DNA of 42,226 bases, taken from positions 1 through 42,226 of the IMG/VR virus record IMGVR_UViG_3300032053_000164, one strand, 5' to 3'. Source of the DNA: a virus. Position 1 is the stretch's first letter. The number at the start of each line of letters is the position of its first letter. The notes beneath the pieces are model-generated. The model had not been told where the DNA came from. It did no database searches and was given only the letters and a program-made list of their open reading frames with translations. The translations under genes and the position numbers were made by a program. Positions 23,998 through 31,771 of the stretch are shown one piece after another.

Positions 23998-24346
23998 AGT
24001 ATCTCCAGAACACGCACGATGGGGTTTTGCTGTTGCGTATAAAGATTCAGATGAATTCAAGTCCACTTGGCTAGAACACGGCTTAAGAACCACCACAAAC
24101 CAAGTTCTGGCTGATGGCTCCGTTGTCATGGTTGTTGATCTCTGGGCTGACACAACAACCATAGAACATGATGGCGGATACGAAGATGAAGGCGGACAGT
24201 TCGTTGACTTAAACATCTCTTATTGGTTCGACTTTGACCTGGCTCTCGTCCTAACCAGTCACGGTTCTCTGGTTTGGGTTGATAGAAAACAACTAACCAC
24301 CAACATAACACCAAGCGAGTCTGAACAAGAAAAGGTGTATTCGTGA
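23966..24346 (+). CDS. Hypothetical protein
   Basis: A 126-residue acidic protein overlapping the end of the previous gene by 32 bases and the start of the HAD gene by 4 (GTGA). It is beta-rich, with aromatic residues (ISYWFDFDLALV) and a GSLVWVDRKQL end, a pattern like small interaction domains. It shares style with the preceding gene but no clear sequence repeat. Function unknown. Confidence 0.6.
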   Translation: MKPHSVGKLAKVSPEHARWGFAVAYKDSDEFKSTWLEHGLRTTTNQVLADGSVVMVVDLWADTTTIEHDGGYEDEGGQFVDLNISYWFDFDLALVLTSHGSLVWVDRKQLTTNITPSESEQEKVYS

Positions 24347-24861
24347 AATTAAAGTTATGTTTTCTTGATTTCGATGGCGTTTTGAATAGCATGTACTTCA
24401 TGCTAGCTAACCAAAAGAAGTGGAACACCCACGATGGGCTGGGAATGATTGACGAAGAAGCTATTAAACTGCTTAACCAAGTTATTGAGAAGACTAACGC
24501 AAAAGTTGTTATCTCTTCGACTTGGAGACTAGTATTTGACATGCCCACGTTGGTTGGTTTCTTGAAGACCAAAGGTTTTGTTGGTGAGGTTATTGGCAGA
24601 ACTCCAAATCCATATCCAACAGCAGAAGATGACTTGGGTAATCCATGTAGTTATTCAACTCGTGGGCAAGAGATTGTTAGGTGGATCAAAGGCTATGACC
24701 ACAGAACTTGTCTGCATGGCGAGATAGCCAACTATGTGATCTTGGATGACACCAGCGACATGTACCCGGTAGAACACAAGTTAGTTCAAACAAGCTGGGA
24801 ACTTGGATTGGAACAGAAACACGTAGACCAAGCTGTTCAGATGCTTAACGACATGGAGTGA
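24343..24861 (+). CDS. HAD-family phosphatase, polynucleotide-repair type
   Basis: A 172-residue HAD-fold protein. Motif I is FLDFDGVL (nucleophile Asp9, acid/base Asp11), motif II KVVISSTWR (about 54-62), and the acidic motif III/IV is VILDDTSDM. The DFDGVL...SSTWR...DD combination is typical of HAD domains linked to RNA or polynucleotide end repair (HAD_SAK type) and of small phage HAD phosphatases. No kinase or ligase domain is attached. It could remove 3' or 5' phosphates from broken nucleic acid, or act on nucleotides. GTG start overlaps the previous TGA. Confidence 0.75.
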   Translation: MKLKLCFLDFDGVLNSMYFMLANQKKWNTHDGLGMIDEEAIKLLNQVIEKTNAKVVISSTWRLVFDMPTLVGFLKTKGFVGEVIGRTPNPYPTAEDDLGNPCSYSTRGQEIVRWIKGYDHRTCLHGEIANYVILDDTSDMYPVEHKLVQTSWELGLEQKHVDQAVQMLNDME

Positions 24862-24862
24862 T

Positions 24863-25441
24863 ATGGGCGATATAATCTCGTTTACTCTCTTTGCAGCCTT
24901 TTTCTTTCTTGCTATTATAGCAGATGTAGCAAGGCAAGAATTGTTAGAAAACAATCTTCCAGTTCCACCAAAGAAAAATCCAGTGGAAGAAGAGCTTATG
25001 GATGGTGTGATTACGCCTGTAGAAGCACTTACTCTAACAGATGAACAACGAGAGTATCTGAGAGAGATCATCAAAAATACAAGTTGCTCTCTTCGCAGAG
25101 ATATCAACCAAACAGATAGAGAACATTCATACCACTACCCAATCTCAGATAAGTTTCCATTCGAATCCGTGGAAGAAGTGAAGAGACTCTATACCAAAGC
25201 CGGGTGGATTGTTACTGATGGTGGTTTTGCTAATGACATAACAAAACCAATCTTAAAGTTTAGAATTCCGAAAGAAACAGTACCACCAGCACAGCTAAAA
25301 CACCAAACCAGAGTTCGTATAGAACCGCAAGAAGTTCCAGAAAAAGAACCAGCGTTAGAGCTTGATCCCCTTGAACTTCAATTCAAAGAACTAGAAAACA
25401 AAGAGAAGCTGAAACTTAAAGGAAAGAAGGTAAGCAAGTGA
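24863..25441 (+). CDS. Membrane-anchored hypothetical protein, TM paralogue 1
   Basis: A 192-residue protein with one N-terminal membrane segment (residues 4-22, IISFTLFAAFFFLAIIADV), then a soluble part with AGWIVTDGG and a charged C-terminal helix (ELDPLELQFKELENKEKLK). The gene at 25925 has the same plan and the same kind of ending (EPDALEQQFENLERKEK), so they are paralogues separated by two small genes. A GGAG ribosome site lies 6 bases before ATG. The orientation of the soluble part is not known. Confidence 0.7.
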   Translation: MGDIISFTLFAAFFFLAIIADVARQELLENNLPVPPKKNPVEEELMDGVITPVEALTLTDEQREYLREIIKNTSCSLRRDINQTDREHSYHYPISDKFPFESVEEVKRLYTKAGWIVTDGGFANDITKPILKFRIPKETVPPAQLKHQTRVRIEPQEVPEKEPALELDPLELQFKELENKEKLKLKGKKVSK

Positions 25442-25659
25442 CATATAGAATTACAAAACACAGTGGTCCTCCATACGGTCCTGTTATCTACCAAGCTGAT
25501 TCACTCCATGATTTGGCTCTGATTGTTGCAGAACTTGAACACATCCACCATATTGACTTTGACGTAGGTTCTGCGGATGTTACGCTTGAGAAAGTTGAAC
25601 CAGTATCAGCCAGAGATACCGAAGCATTCCTCGCTTGGAAGAAAGGAAGTTTGTGTTAA
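25438..25659 (+). CDS. Hypothetical protein
   Basis: A 73-residue protein starting with a GTG that overlaps the previous stop (GTGA). It looks like a compact alpha/beta protein, with YRITKHSGPPYGPVIYQAD and a helix SLHDLALIVAELEHIHHI. It lies between two membrane-protein paralogues. No family recognised. Confidence 0.6.
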   Translation: MTYRITKHSGPPYGPVIYQADSLHDLALIVAELEHIHHIDFDVGSADVTLEKVEPVSARDTEAFLAWKKGSLC

Positions 25660-25928
25660 GCCCAATCCAAAAAACTGCTATCACGCATGCACTAAAGTTT
25701 TTAGAAGAGCTTTCTGAGCAGCAAGGAAACGCAGGTTGCAATGATTTCCAGATGCCAAACACAGATGAAAACTGGGCTATGTACGCTCGTGCTGTGTATG
25801 CTAATGGTGATAAACCAATGATTGAAGAGTTCGAAGCACAAGGAAGACCAAAGGGCAAGATGATTACTGAGTGCCAAGACCACTTCATGGTCTATGCAGT
25901 TAAACTTTATCTAAAAGACATGCTATGA
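25653..25928 (+). CDS. Hypothetical protein
   Basis: A 91-residue protein. I place the start at GTG 25653 (GGAAG upstream), giving MLSPIQKTAITHALKFLEEL. A TTG at 25635 is an alternative. It is helical, with a conserved-looking MYARAVYANGDKPMIEEFEAQGRP centre. It overlaps the previous gene by 7 bases and the next by 4 (ATGA). Function unknown. Confidence 0.6.
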   Translation: MLSPIQKTAITHALKFLEELSEQQGNAGCNDFQMPNTDENWAMYARAVYANGDKPMIEEFEAQGRPKGKMITECQDHFMVYAVKLYLKDML

Positions 25929-26386
25929 CACCATATGTGTTCTTGACTCTGTGGTTGTTTGTTGGATTCTTGTTTGCTCTAAGAAGGTGGGACAAGCGCT
26001 CGACAGCAATAACTCCAGCTCAGATAGAAGAGTTCAACAATCCAAAGAAACTAAACTTATTCGAAAGATTAAATGTTCGAACCGGAATCGAAGGTTGGAA
26101 CGCCAACCTTAAAGCTGGTGTTAGAAAGTGTTTTTGGTTTACACGAGATGGAACCAATGATTCGAAAAGATTAATCCCTCACCTTCTGAAACAGTATGAA
26201 GATGCTGGTTGGACTGTCACTGTAGCCAAGCTTCAAAACAATAATTCTGAATATTCTGAAAAATATGAGTTTACGTTTTCTGTACCAGAACCAAGAGAAG
26301 ACGTAAGAGTGGAACCAGACGCACTAGAACAACAGTTTGAGAATCTAGAAAGAAAAGAGAAATATAGTGAAAGCAAAATCCGCTAA
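25925..26386 (+). CDS. Membrane-anchored hypothetical protein, TM paralogue 2
   Basis: A 153-residue protein with an N-terminal membrane segment (residues 3-19, PYVFLTLWLFVGFLFAL) followed by basic residues (RRWDKR), which predicts a cytoplasmic C-terminal part. The soluble region carries YEDAGWTVTVAK and ends VEPDALEQQFENLERKEKY, clearly related to the protein at 24863. The two are best read as diverged duplicates. Function unknown. Confidence 0.7.
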   Translation: MTPYVFLTLWLFVGFLFALRRWDKRSTAITPAQIEEFNNPKKLNLFERLNVRTGIEGWNANLKAGVRKCFWFTRDGTNDSKRLIPHLLKQYEDAGWTVTVAKLQNNNSEYSEKYEFTFSVPEPREDVRVEPDALEQQFENLERKEKYSESKIR

Positions 26387-26720
26387 GACCCCAGTTATCA
26401 AGCCTGTAACCAAGGTGTTTCGATTCTGGTATGACGTTGGTGCCGAGCGTTGGCTGACAGCTAAGATGCTGGATGATGTAAGCGTTGACATGGATTCAGA
26501 GCTCTTGGCTTGGACCATCCGTCTTAAGTCAACAGGAACCATCACCTATGAGTTCCCGGTTGAAGAGCTGTCTTCGGAGATTCATGATGAATTCCTAGCT
26601 TCAATCAGAGCGTATATCGAATTCCATCCAGTCTACAGCGAAGCTTACTATCAAGCTACATTAGAATCTCTTCGTAAGCTCAAGCTTCGTCTTGAAGAAT
26701 CATTCACCAAAGGCGACTAG
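26367..26720 (+). CDS. Hypothetical protein
   Basis: A 117-residue basic protein beginning with a GTG 20 bases before the end of the previous gene, with a purine-rich AAAGAGAAATA just upstream. It has a Lys-rich N-terminus, a beta-like middle (FRFWYDVGAERWLTAKMLDD) and a helical C-terminus with EAYYQATLESLRKLKLRLEE. No family recognised. Confidence 0.6.
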   Translation: MKAKSAKTPVIKPVTKVFRFWYDVGAERWLTAKMLDDVSVDMDSELLAWTIRLKSTGTITYEFPVEELSSEIHDEFLASIRAYIEFHPVYSEAYYQATLESLRKLKLRLEESFTKGD

Positions 26721-26737
26721 CGAAAGCATTTGACATT

Positions 26738-27013
26738 ATGAGTAAACACTACAAGTGTGGTTGGTGCAGAGATGAAGGAATCACCATGGGTGGTGACTTA
26801 GCTCTGTTTATCTGTAGTTGTAAGGTTGGCAGTTTGATCTGGAAGCACATGAACACAGAGCTACGTACTCGAATCAATGACTTACTTCCGCCAGAAGTTC
26901 TTAAAGAGAAACGTTATCTCAAGGGACAGCAAGGCATAGAAGAAGTCTTTCGTGTTGCACGAGAAGAACACCCAGAGTTTTCTAACCTTCTTACAGAAGC
27001 TAGAGTACTATGA
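26738..27013 (+). CDS. Small zinc-finger-like protein
   Basis: A 91-residue protein with an N-terminal cysteine cluster CGWC (residues 7-10) and CSC (27-29), a plausible zinc site resembling DnaJ-type or treble-clef fingers (CxxC...CxC). It is followed by a helical C-terminal half. The stop overlaps the next ATG. One of several zinc-binding microproteins in the window. Confidence 0.6.
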   Translation: MSKHYKCGWCRDEGITMGGDLALFICSCKVGSLIWKHMNTELRTRINDLLPPEVLKEKRYLKGQQGIEEVFRVAREEHPEFSNLLTEARVL

Positions 27014-27330
27014 GCTTTCCATCACACAACAAGCATCTATTCCCTCAAACCTTACTTGAAGCTTTCTCTAGGAAGAAACTTGGTTCGGAAGGTTATAACC
27101 CAACCACAACTCTTGAACACATAGAAGAAATCCATCTCAGTTCAATAGAACACAACTCTTTTTCCAAAGAATCAATAGTCTATTGTACGTTTGACAAGTG
27201 TTGGGAACTTGATGTGTATGTTCCGCATATGTTCAAGCTGTTGCAACTCGAAGGAGAAGAACAAGGCTGGAAACGAATAGAAGATTTTAGATTCAAAAAC
27301 TCCATTGTCTTTGCCAGAAAGAAAGATTAA
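27010..27330 (+). CDS. Hypothetical protein
   Basis: A 106-residue protein starting in an ATGA overlap and ending three bases before thyA. It is mixed alpha/beta, with a possible strand SIVYCTFDKCWELDVYV and a C-terminal FKNSIVFARKKD. No motif recognised. It is likely translated with thyA. Confidence 0.6.
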   Translation: MSFPSHNKHLFPQTLLEAFSRKKLGSEGYNPTTTLEHIEEIHLSSIEHNSFSKESIVYCTFDKCWELDVYVPHMFKLLQLEGEEQGWKRIEDFRFKNSIVFARKKD

Positions 27331-27333
27331 CAG

Positions 27334-28203
27334 ATGAACACAGAAGAAGCCGTATACCTAGAAGCTCTTAAAACGGTCATAGAGACAGGTTTCGAAGTTA
27401 CCGACAGAACGGGCGTTGGAACAAAGTTCGTGCCTGGAATGGCTTTTAAATTTGATCTGAGCGGTAATAAACTTCCTGTTATGCAAACCAGAGAAATATT
27501 TTGGAAGAACATCTTCTGGGAAATGATATGGATTATTCGTGGAGAAACAAATATTTCGTTTCTCAAGGCTAGAAACGTTAATATCTGGAACAGTTGGGCA
27601 GATAAGGACGGTGAGCTTGGTCCTGTTTATGGGGCTCAGCTTAGAACCTGGTCTGGTATTGACAAGTTTCATAGTAGAAGAGTAGGAACGGATGTTTTTA
27701 CTGGAAAGATGGTTGACCAACTCAAAACTCTTGTAGATGGACTTAATTCTAACCCAACATCGCGCAGGCATTGTTTTACTCTTTGGAATCCTGCCGAATT
27801 AGAGAAAATGGCGCTCCCGCCATGCCATGCCGATTTCTTTCAGTTTCTTATAGATTCAAACAACAACTTATATGCCAGTGTTACTTGCAGAAGCACAGAC
27901 ATGGTTCTTGGTGCCCCTGTTAATATTGCAGAATGGAGTTTGTTCACTCATCTCATTGCAAAGCTAACTGGATTTCAAGCAAAAGAAATCATGGTTACGT
28001 TTAACAATCCGCACGTTTATCTCAATCACATTGACAATGCTAAAATATGGCTTGAACGTTCCCCAGTTAAACCATTTCCAATTGTTAATATTAAGAAAGA
28101 ACTAGAGTCTATTAAAGACTTAGAAAACTTGGTGATCGACGATGTTGAGTTGGTTGGCTATGATCCAGAAAAACCAAACATTAAGTTTCCAGTAGCAGTT
28201 TAA
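27334..28203 (+). CDS. thyA: Thymidylate synthase
   Basis: A 289-residue enzyme converting dUMP to dTMP with methylene-tetrahydrofolate. The catalytic cysteine is Cys164 in LPPCHADFFQF. The substrate-binding arginines are in TSRRHCF (142-148). The RSTDMVLGAPVNI block (186-198) keeps Asn197, the residue that selects dUMP in ThyA (Asp in dCMP hydroxymethylases), so hydroxymethyl-cytosine synthesis is not indicated. Near the C-terminus, HVYLNHI matches the usual HxYxNH. It works with the dUTPase and reductase encoded upstream. Confidence 0.95.
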   Translation: MNTEEAVYLEALKTVIETGFEVTDRTGVGTKFVPGMAFKFDLSGNKLPVMQTREIFWKNIFWEMIWIIRGETNISFLKARNVNIWNSWADKDGELGPVYGAQLRTWSGIDKFHSRRVGTDVFTGKMVDQLKTLVDGLNSNPTSRRHCFTLWNPAELEKMALPPCHADFFQFLIDSNNNLYASVTCRSTDMVLGAPVNIAEWSLFTHLIAKLTGFQAKEIMVTFNNPHVYLNHIDNAKIWLERSPVKPFPIVNIKKELESIKDLENLVIDDVELVGYDPEKPNIKFPVAV

Positions 28204-28212
28204 GGAATTCGC

Positions 28213-28614
28213 ATGACAATACTTCAAGAGCTTGAAGCAACCACCAAGCTGGTATATGAACTTGAAACAAAGCTGATAAATGCAAAACAGCTAGTTAAAG
28301 AGCTTAAGCATAAACGAGAGGTTGAGCTTCTTAGGGAGAACGATGGCTGGAGTTCAGATCCTCCGCCAGATGACACAGATTCATCTCTTGGCTGGTGGCT
28401 TTGGTCTGATGGGAAACACACAGAGCCAGTTCAGATTGACTGGAGTGGGCACCCAGAGTACATGGATGTGTTGATCACTGGAACTTCTCTTGGAATCCAC
28501 AGCTACATAGACCATAGAATCCCGCTGTGCCGGTTCCACAGGCAACGTTCTGGTATGTGGAAGAGATTGGAACTTCCTAAGGTTCCAGAGTTAGAACTAG
28601 TACCTAAATCTTAA
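28213..28614 (+). CDS. Hypothetical protein with N-terminal coiled coil
   Basis: A 133-residue protein. Residues 4-40 form a likely coiled coil (LEATTKLVYELETKLINAKQ), then an acidic turn with DPPPDDTD and a compact Trp-rich region (GWWLWSDGKH...). AAGGAATTCGC gives a good ribosome site before ATG. It ends 11 bases inside the convergent HNH gene. Function unknown. Confidence 0.65.
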   Translation: MTILQELEATTKLVYELETKLINAKQLVKELKHKREVELLRENDGWSSDPPPDDTDSSLGWWLWSDGKHTEPVQIDWSGHPEYMDVLITGTSLGIHSYIDHRIPLCRFHRQRSGMWKRLELPKVPELELVPKS

Positions 28615-28942
28615 CAATCCACTTAGCTAAGAACGAAGCTGAGTCTAGCACTACATCTGGGTTGTCTGTTCTCCAGTTTCCTCTGTGACCAAGCATCAAA
28701 TGACACTTGGTATCCTTCTCCTCACACAACACAATTAAATTATCCTGCTTGAGTTCCAGTTCTGGAAACAAGTGGAAAGGTTTGATGTGGTGGACTTCGA
28801 GGTTAACTTCTCTACCACAACCAGCGCACAGGGGATGTGTCTTGAGAAATGTCTTTCGAACCTTACGCCACTTGGTTGACCTGAGAAACAGAGGCTTTCC
28901 TTGTAGTGTGTCGGTTATTGCTTTAAAGATGGTTGATAACAT
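28604..28942 (-). CDS. HNH endonuclease
   Basis: A 112-residue protein, counted from ATG 28942. A TTG at 28975 would lie in the opposing promoter. It has the HNH pattern: HPLCAGCG (zinc CxxC), LEVHHIKPF (first His pair), ELKQDNLIVLC (the N) and a final CHLMLGHRGNW. It is on the strand opposite its neighbours, like many free-standing phage homing nucleases. It sits directly behind the class 2 promoter at 28961 that reads the other way. Its end overlaps the 28213 gene. Confidence 0.85.
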   Translation of the reverse strand: MLSTIFKAITDTLQGKPLFLRSTKWRKVRKTFLKTHPLCAGCGREVNLEVHHIKPFHLFPELELKQDNLIVLCEEKDTKCHLMLGHRGNWRTDNPDVVLDSASFLAKWIVKI

Positions 28943-28960
28943 GTCATTAACTATAATATC

Positions 28961-28989
28961 TTGATATTCAATCAAAGTTCTGATAACCT
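28961..28989 (+). promoter_or_regulatory. Phage promoter, class TTGATA-N17-TAACCT
   Basis: TAATATC (28954-28960) directly precedes TTGATA (28961-28966), then 17 bases and TAACCT (28984-28989). The same three-part element occurs at 33102-33137 and 37910-37945 with identical spacing, each just before a gene start. It ends 13 bases before the ATG at 29003. The TTG here could be mistaken for a start codon. Confidence 0.7.
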
Positions 28990-29002
28990 AAAAGAAAGAA
29001 TT

Positions 29003-29506
29003 ATGCCAACCGGAATAGAACCACAAACGCCAGAGGATTGGATGCGGTTAGTTGGAATTCGTCCACAATCTGAAATAATCATGCCTAGACCAGTAATCTC
29101 CGAGTGGACAACAAACACTGTTACAATCAATCCGCTAGTACCAAAACAACTAGGGCTAGACATAGAGGTGTCATCCATGAGTATTAACGACCACTTGTTT
29201 GATGCATTCAAGAGTTCCAGCGTTCCAGACAAGGTAACAAAACAAAGCTTCTCTGAACTTAGGTTTGATAAGAAGTTCAGAGGAAGTACGAAGAAGTTTA
29301 CCTTGGTCGTAGCGAAAGGTTATGGCTACAACAACGATAAAACCAGAATTCGCTTAAAGAACAAAGGAGAGCTGTTTAAGTTTGACTTTATCCTTGACGA
29401 GAACCACCTTCCAGAACAAGCAGAGGAACTTGTAAGGTTTATCAAGACTCAGTTCTCTCTAATGGAAGAGACTCTGAACAACCTAGAAAAGAACATAAAG
29501 CCATGA
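29003..29506 (+). CDS. Hypothetical protein
   Basis: A 167-residue protein. I choose ATG 29003 (preceded by AAAAGAAAGAATT), because the longer frame from 28961 starts inside the promoter. An N-terminal Pro-rich segment (MPTGIEPQTPEDWMRLVGI) is followed by a basic alpha/beta domain and a C-terminal helix (LMEETLNNLEKN). It is the first gene of the small-gene operon driven by the class 2 promoter. No family recognised. Confidence 0.65.
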   Translation: MPTGIEPQTPEDWMRLVGIRPQSEIIMPRPVISEWTTNTVTINPLVPKQLGLDIEVSSMSINDHLFDAFKSSSVPDKVTKQSFSELRFDKKFRGSTKKFTLVVAKGYGYNNDKTRIRLKNKGELFKFDFILDENHLPEQAEELVRFIKTQFSLMEETLNNLEKNIKP

Positions 29507-29817
29507 CTAGTTGGGCAACTCACTGGATAGATAAACTTCAACACGGAGAGACTGTAACTCTTAATCCTAGAGGAAACTCCATGACTCCAAAGATCATGTC
29601 TGGTCAGCAAGTTACGGTAGCGCCGCTTAAGCCAGAAGACCGAGTTGAGATTGGGGATATTGTGATGTGTAGAGTTCATGGAATGGACTATCTTCACTTG
29701 GTTACGTCAATCACTGGGAATCAAGAAACATTTCAGATATCAAACAACCACAACCATGTAAATGGAAGTTGCAGCAGACAGAAAATTTACGGAAAAGTAA
29801 CAAAGGTAGGAATTTAG
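29503..29817 (+). CDS. LexA/signal-peptidase-fold protein (S24/S26-like)
   Basis: A 104-residue protein with the fold pattern of S24/S26 serine peptidases: RGNSMTPKIMSGQQVTV (23-39, nucleophile-type Ser26), GDIVMCRVHGMDYLHLV and a closing ISNNHNHVNG...IYGKVTKV. The Lys that pairs with Ser in LexA and bacterial signal peptidase is not seen. A His stands in the corresponding YLHLV segment, as in the Ser-His type of ER/archaeal signal peptidases. There is no DNA-binding domain or membrane segment, so it may be a repressor-cleavage-like fragment or a non-catalytic domain. ATGA overlap with the previous gene. Confidence 0.7.
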   Translation: MTSWATHWIDKLQHGETVTLNPRGNSMTPKIMSGQQVTVAPLKPEDRVEIGDIVMCRVHGMDYLHLVTSITGNQETFQISNNHNHVNGSCSRQKIYGKVTKVGI

Positions 29818-29819
29818 CA

Positions 29820-30197
29820 ATGAAATCGCTAACAGAACAAGACCAAGAGGTATCCCAGGAATTTGCAAAAGCATTTAGAGAGAAGAATGTTGTCTTAGAA
29901 CTTGGGCAACACCCACAAAACTTTCCTATTAGGTCGAAAATCGGCATTGTTCCTGTCGTTGTTCTCAGGACATACACAAGCTTTGACAAGTTGGTGTACG
30001 ACGTTACGTTTCAAGCTGCAATAGTAGATACGCCAATAGCAACGTTGAATGATCTTGTTGAACGGTACACAGAGTTCTGGTTAGAGTGTTACAAGAAGAA
30101 CCTTGGCTGGATGTTCGAGCAACCAAATCCAAATACCTTTAGATCACCAGAACACATGTACTGTAAGTTTACTCTTGTAATCAAAAGGAATAAATGA
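29820..30197 (+). CDS. Hypothetical protein
   Basis: A 125-residue protein. ATG 29820 lies three bases after the preceding stop. A longer frame begins inside the previous gene. An N-terminal helix (TEQDQEVSQEFAKAFREKN) is followed by a beta-rich domain with GIVPVVVLRTYTSFDKLVYDVTF. The next gene starts at an ATGA overlap. No family recognised. Confidence 0.6.
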   Translation: MKSLTEQDQEVSQEFAKAFREKNVVLELGQHPQNFPIRSKIGIVPVVVLRTYTSFDKLVYDVTFQAAIVDTPIATLNDLVERYTEFWLECYKKNLGWMFEQPNPNTFRSPEHMYCKFTLVIKRNK

Positions 30198-30517
30198 TAG
30201 AACGTTGGGTGATGGTTTCAAAACTACATACTTGTTTACTTTCTGGTGAGGTTGTAGAAGATGAAGGTTCTGGTTGGACTGGACCACAGGATGTTTTCAG
30301 AACCCATCAAGGAGACTACTACGATTGGTTTGAAACACAGGAACAAGCACTGGAATTCCAAGTTACTAGACATGAATCGGATATTGAGTTTGAAGAGCAG
30401 CTACACAAACAAGACATGGAGTATCTGTATGAACAGTTAGATACTCTCAGGTACAGACTGAAACAAGCAAAAGAGAACAAAGATGAGCAGCACACAGAAG
30501 AAACGAACCGCGGTTGA
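30194..30517 (+). CDS. Hypothetical protein with C-terminal coiled coil
   Basis: A 107-residue acidic protein. The N-terminal half is beta-like with WVMVSKLHTCLLSGEVVEDEG. The C-terminal half is a long charged helix (DIEFEEQLHKQDMEYLYEQLD) likely to form a coiled coil. It overlaps the next gene by 35 bases in another frame. Function unknown. Confidence 0.6.
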   Translation: MIERWVMVSKLHTCLLSGEVVEDEGSGWTGPQDVFRTHQGDYYDWFETQEQALEFQVTRHESDIEFEEQLHKQDMEYLYEQLDTLRYRLKQAKENKDEQHTEETNRG

Positions 30518-30683
30518 CATTCTGAACGACGATATCAAGTGGTTTAAGTCTATAGCTCCAGATTGTAAAGCAAAACGTAGGCTTCTTGAGGTTCTCTACG
30601 TTGAAAGAAACACCCTAGAGAAAGATCAGAAACAACTGGAGCTGTTTGACCCAGCTGAGCCATGGGACGAACCTTTAGTCTAA
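30483..30683 (+). CDS. Hypothetical small basic protein
   Basis: A 66-residue helical protein beginning 35 bases before the end of the previous gene, with an AGAGAACAAAG purine stretch upstream. The N-terminus is basic (SSTQKKRTAVDILNDDIKWF) and the C-terminus acidic with LELFDPAEPWDEPLV. No family recognised. The next 62 bases (30684-30745) hold two short hairpins, CTTGG/CCAAG and CTTTC-TCAA-GAAAG, and no ORF. Confidence 0.5.
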   Translation: MSSTQKKRTAVDILNDDIKWFKSIAPDCKAKRRLLEVLYVERNTLEKDQKQLELFDPAEPWDEPLV

Positions 30684-30745
30684 AACTTGGTTTTGTTTCC
30701 CAAGATTTGGTGATAGGCTTTCTCAAGAAAGATATGGCGTGAAGC

Positions 30746-31024
30746 ATGCTAGAGTTACTCCTGTATTTTCTTGTTGGAGGATTCGTTTCTCAGTTTTCTA
30801 TATGGTGGTTTGGTATTGATAGAAATGAAGCTTCGTCTGACGGCGATAAACTTCTAAACAAATCAATGATTTGTCTGCTTGTTCCGTTTATCTGGCCGGT
30901 GTTGGTTGTATCTTACTTGATCCCAGCCATAGTTGTTGCTGGAATAAAGAAGCTGATTCGTGTCCTAGAAGAACGCAGAGCTAAGAATAGAAAACCTCAC
31001 GACTCAAACACACCTTATCGCTGA
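30746..31024 (+). CDS. Small two-pass membrane protein
   Basis: A 92-residue protein with two hydrophobic segments: residues 3-22 (ELLLYFLVGGFVSQFSIWWF) and about 42-66 (CLLVPFIWPVLVVSYLIPAI). They are joined by a charged loop and followed by a basic tail (KKLIRVLEERRAKNRK), which predicts a cytoplasmic C-terminus. It could be an inner-membrane accessory, holin-like or exclusion protein. Holin is possible only by shape, and no lysis genes are nearby. Confidence 0.65.
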   Translation: MLELLLYFLVGGFVSQFSIWWFGIDRNEASSDGDKLLNKSMICLLVPFIWPVLVVSYLIPAIVVAGIKKLIRVLEERRAKNRKPHDSNTPYR

Positions 31025-31038
31025 AAGGGATTAGTAAA

Positions 31039-31224
31039 ATGAGCTGTTTAAAACATCCTGGAACTGAGATACCTTATCCAAGCACTGGAAAGCGTTGGTG
31101 TCGAGAGTGCGACAACGAAACTAAAACTTCCAGCGATCTACCTTGTTGGGTTCAGTGTAAGTGCTGTGGAGAACTCTATGACTGGAATGTGGTAACTCAC
31201 TGCGATAACTGTGGAGCAAGGTAA
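31039..31224 (+). CDS. Zinc-ribbon microprotein
   Basis: A 61-residue protein with WCREC near residue 22 and a C-terminal pair of CxxC sites, CKCC and CDNC, as in a zinc ribbon. Total cysteine content is high, and the N-terminus has KHPGTEIPYPSTGKRWC, a pattern seen in small phage zinc proteins. Its stop overlaps the next ATG by one base. Role unknown. Confidence 0.65.
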   Translation: MSCLKHPGTEIPYPSTGKRWCRECDNETKTSSDLPCWVQCKCCGELYDWNVVTHCDNCGAR

Positions 31225-31457
31225 TGGAAGCTATTACTATTAGATCAACTCGATACCCTCTCTATGAAATGATTGTTGACACCAAGCCAAAGTGGTGTGA
31301 GTTTAACGAAGCAGTCCAGTGGTATGACTCTGGATGGAACCAAGTAGAGTTTGGCAGACAAGTGATCGACAGCATTCAATCACATCCAAGACCAATGACT
31401 ATAGAAGAACGGCTGAAGATCAGTCGTGCAGCTGATGAATTATCGGATAATAAGTAA
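31224..31457 (+). CDS. Hypothetical protein
   Basis: A 77-residue protein starting at the last base of the preceding stop and ending on the first base of the next ATG. It has an N-terminal strand (AITIRSTRYPLYEMIVDT), then Trp-containing helices (WCEFNEAVQWYDSGWNQVEF). No motif recognised. Likely translated with its neighbours. Confidence 0.6.
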   Translation: MEAITIRSTRYPLYEMIVDTKPKWCEFNEAVQWYDSGWNQVEFGRQVIDSIQSHPRPMTIEERLKISRAADELSDNK

Positions 31458-31771
31458 TGACAAGAGAAGAACTAGAAGCGCTGGCAAAGTCACATGCAAT
31501 CGGTCTTTGGAAATCTAAAGACTATGACTTCGCATGCGATGGAAGAGGTAGAACACTCAAGGATTTACGTGATTGGATTTCTAGCATCAAAGACCTCCCA
31601 GATGACGCTGATATCTTTACTATGTTCGAAGGAATTCAAATTCCCATTTCCGTTCTAAAGACAGATGAAGAGCTAACAAACGAAATCGCAAGACAAGAGA
31701 AATGCGTTAAAAACGAAAGAAACAATCGCTACATCCAGCTCCAAAAGCTAAAGGAAGAGTTTGGTGAGTAA
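31457..31771 (+). CDS. Hypothetical protein, KTDEEL-family paralogue 1
   Basis: A 104-residue protein, intact member of a three-copy family here (also 32252 and 32712). Shared parts are an EEL-type N-terminal helix, YDFxC, TLKDLRDWISS, DLPDDADI, then KTDEELTNEI and a C-terminal charged helix ending LQKLKEEF. It looks like a helical, possibly coiled-coil interaction protein. Function unknown. Confidence 0.65.
   Translation: MTREELEALAKSHAIGLWKSKDYDFACDGRGRTLKDLRDWISSIKDLPDDADIFTMFEGIQIPISVLKTDEELTNEIARQEKCVKNERNNRYIQLQKLKEEFGE

Noticed and set aside
28961-29002. TTG 28961 as start of the 29003 gene
   Set aside because: The TTG is the first part of the promoter -35 element, so it should not be in the transcript. 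ATG 29003 lies 13 bases after the -10.
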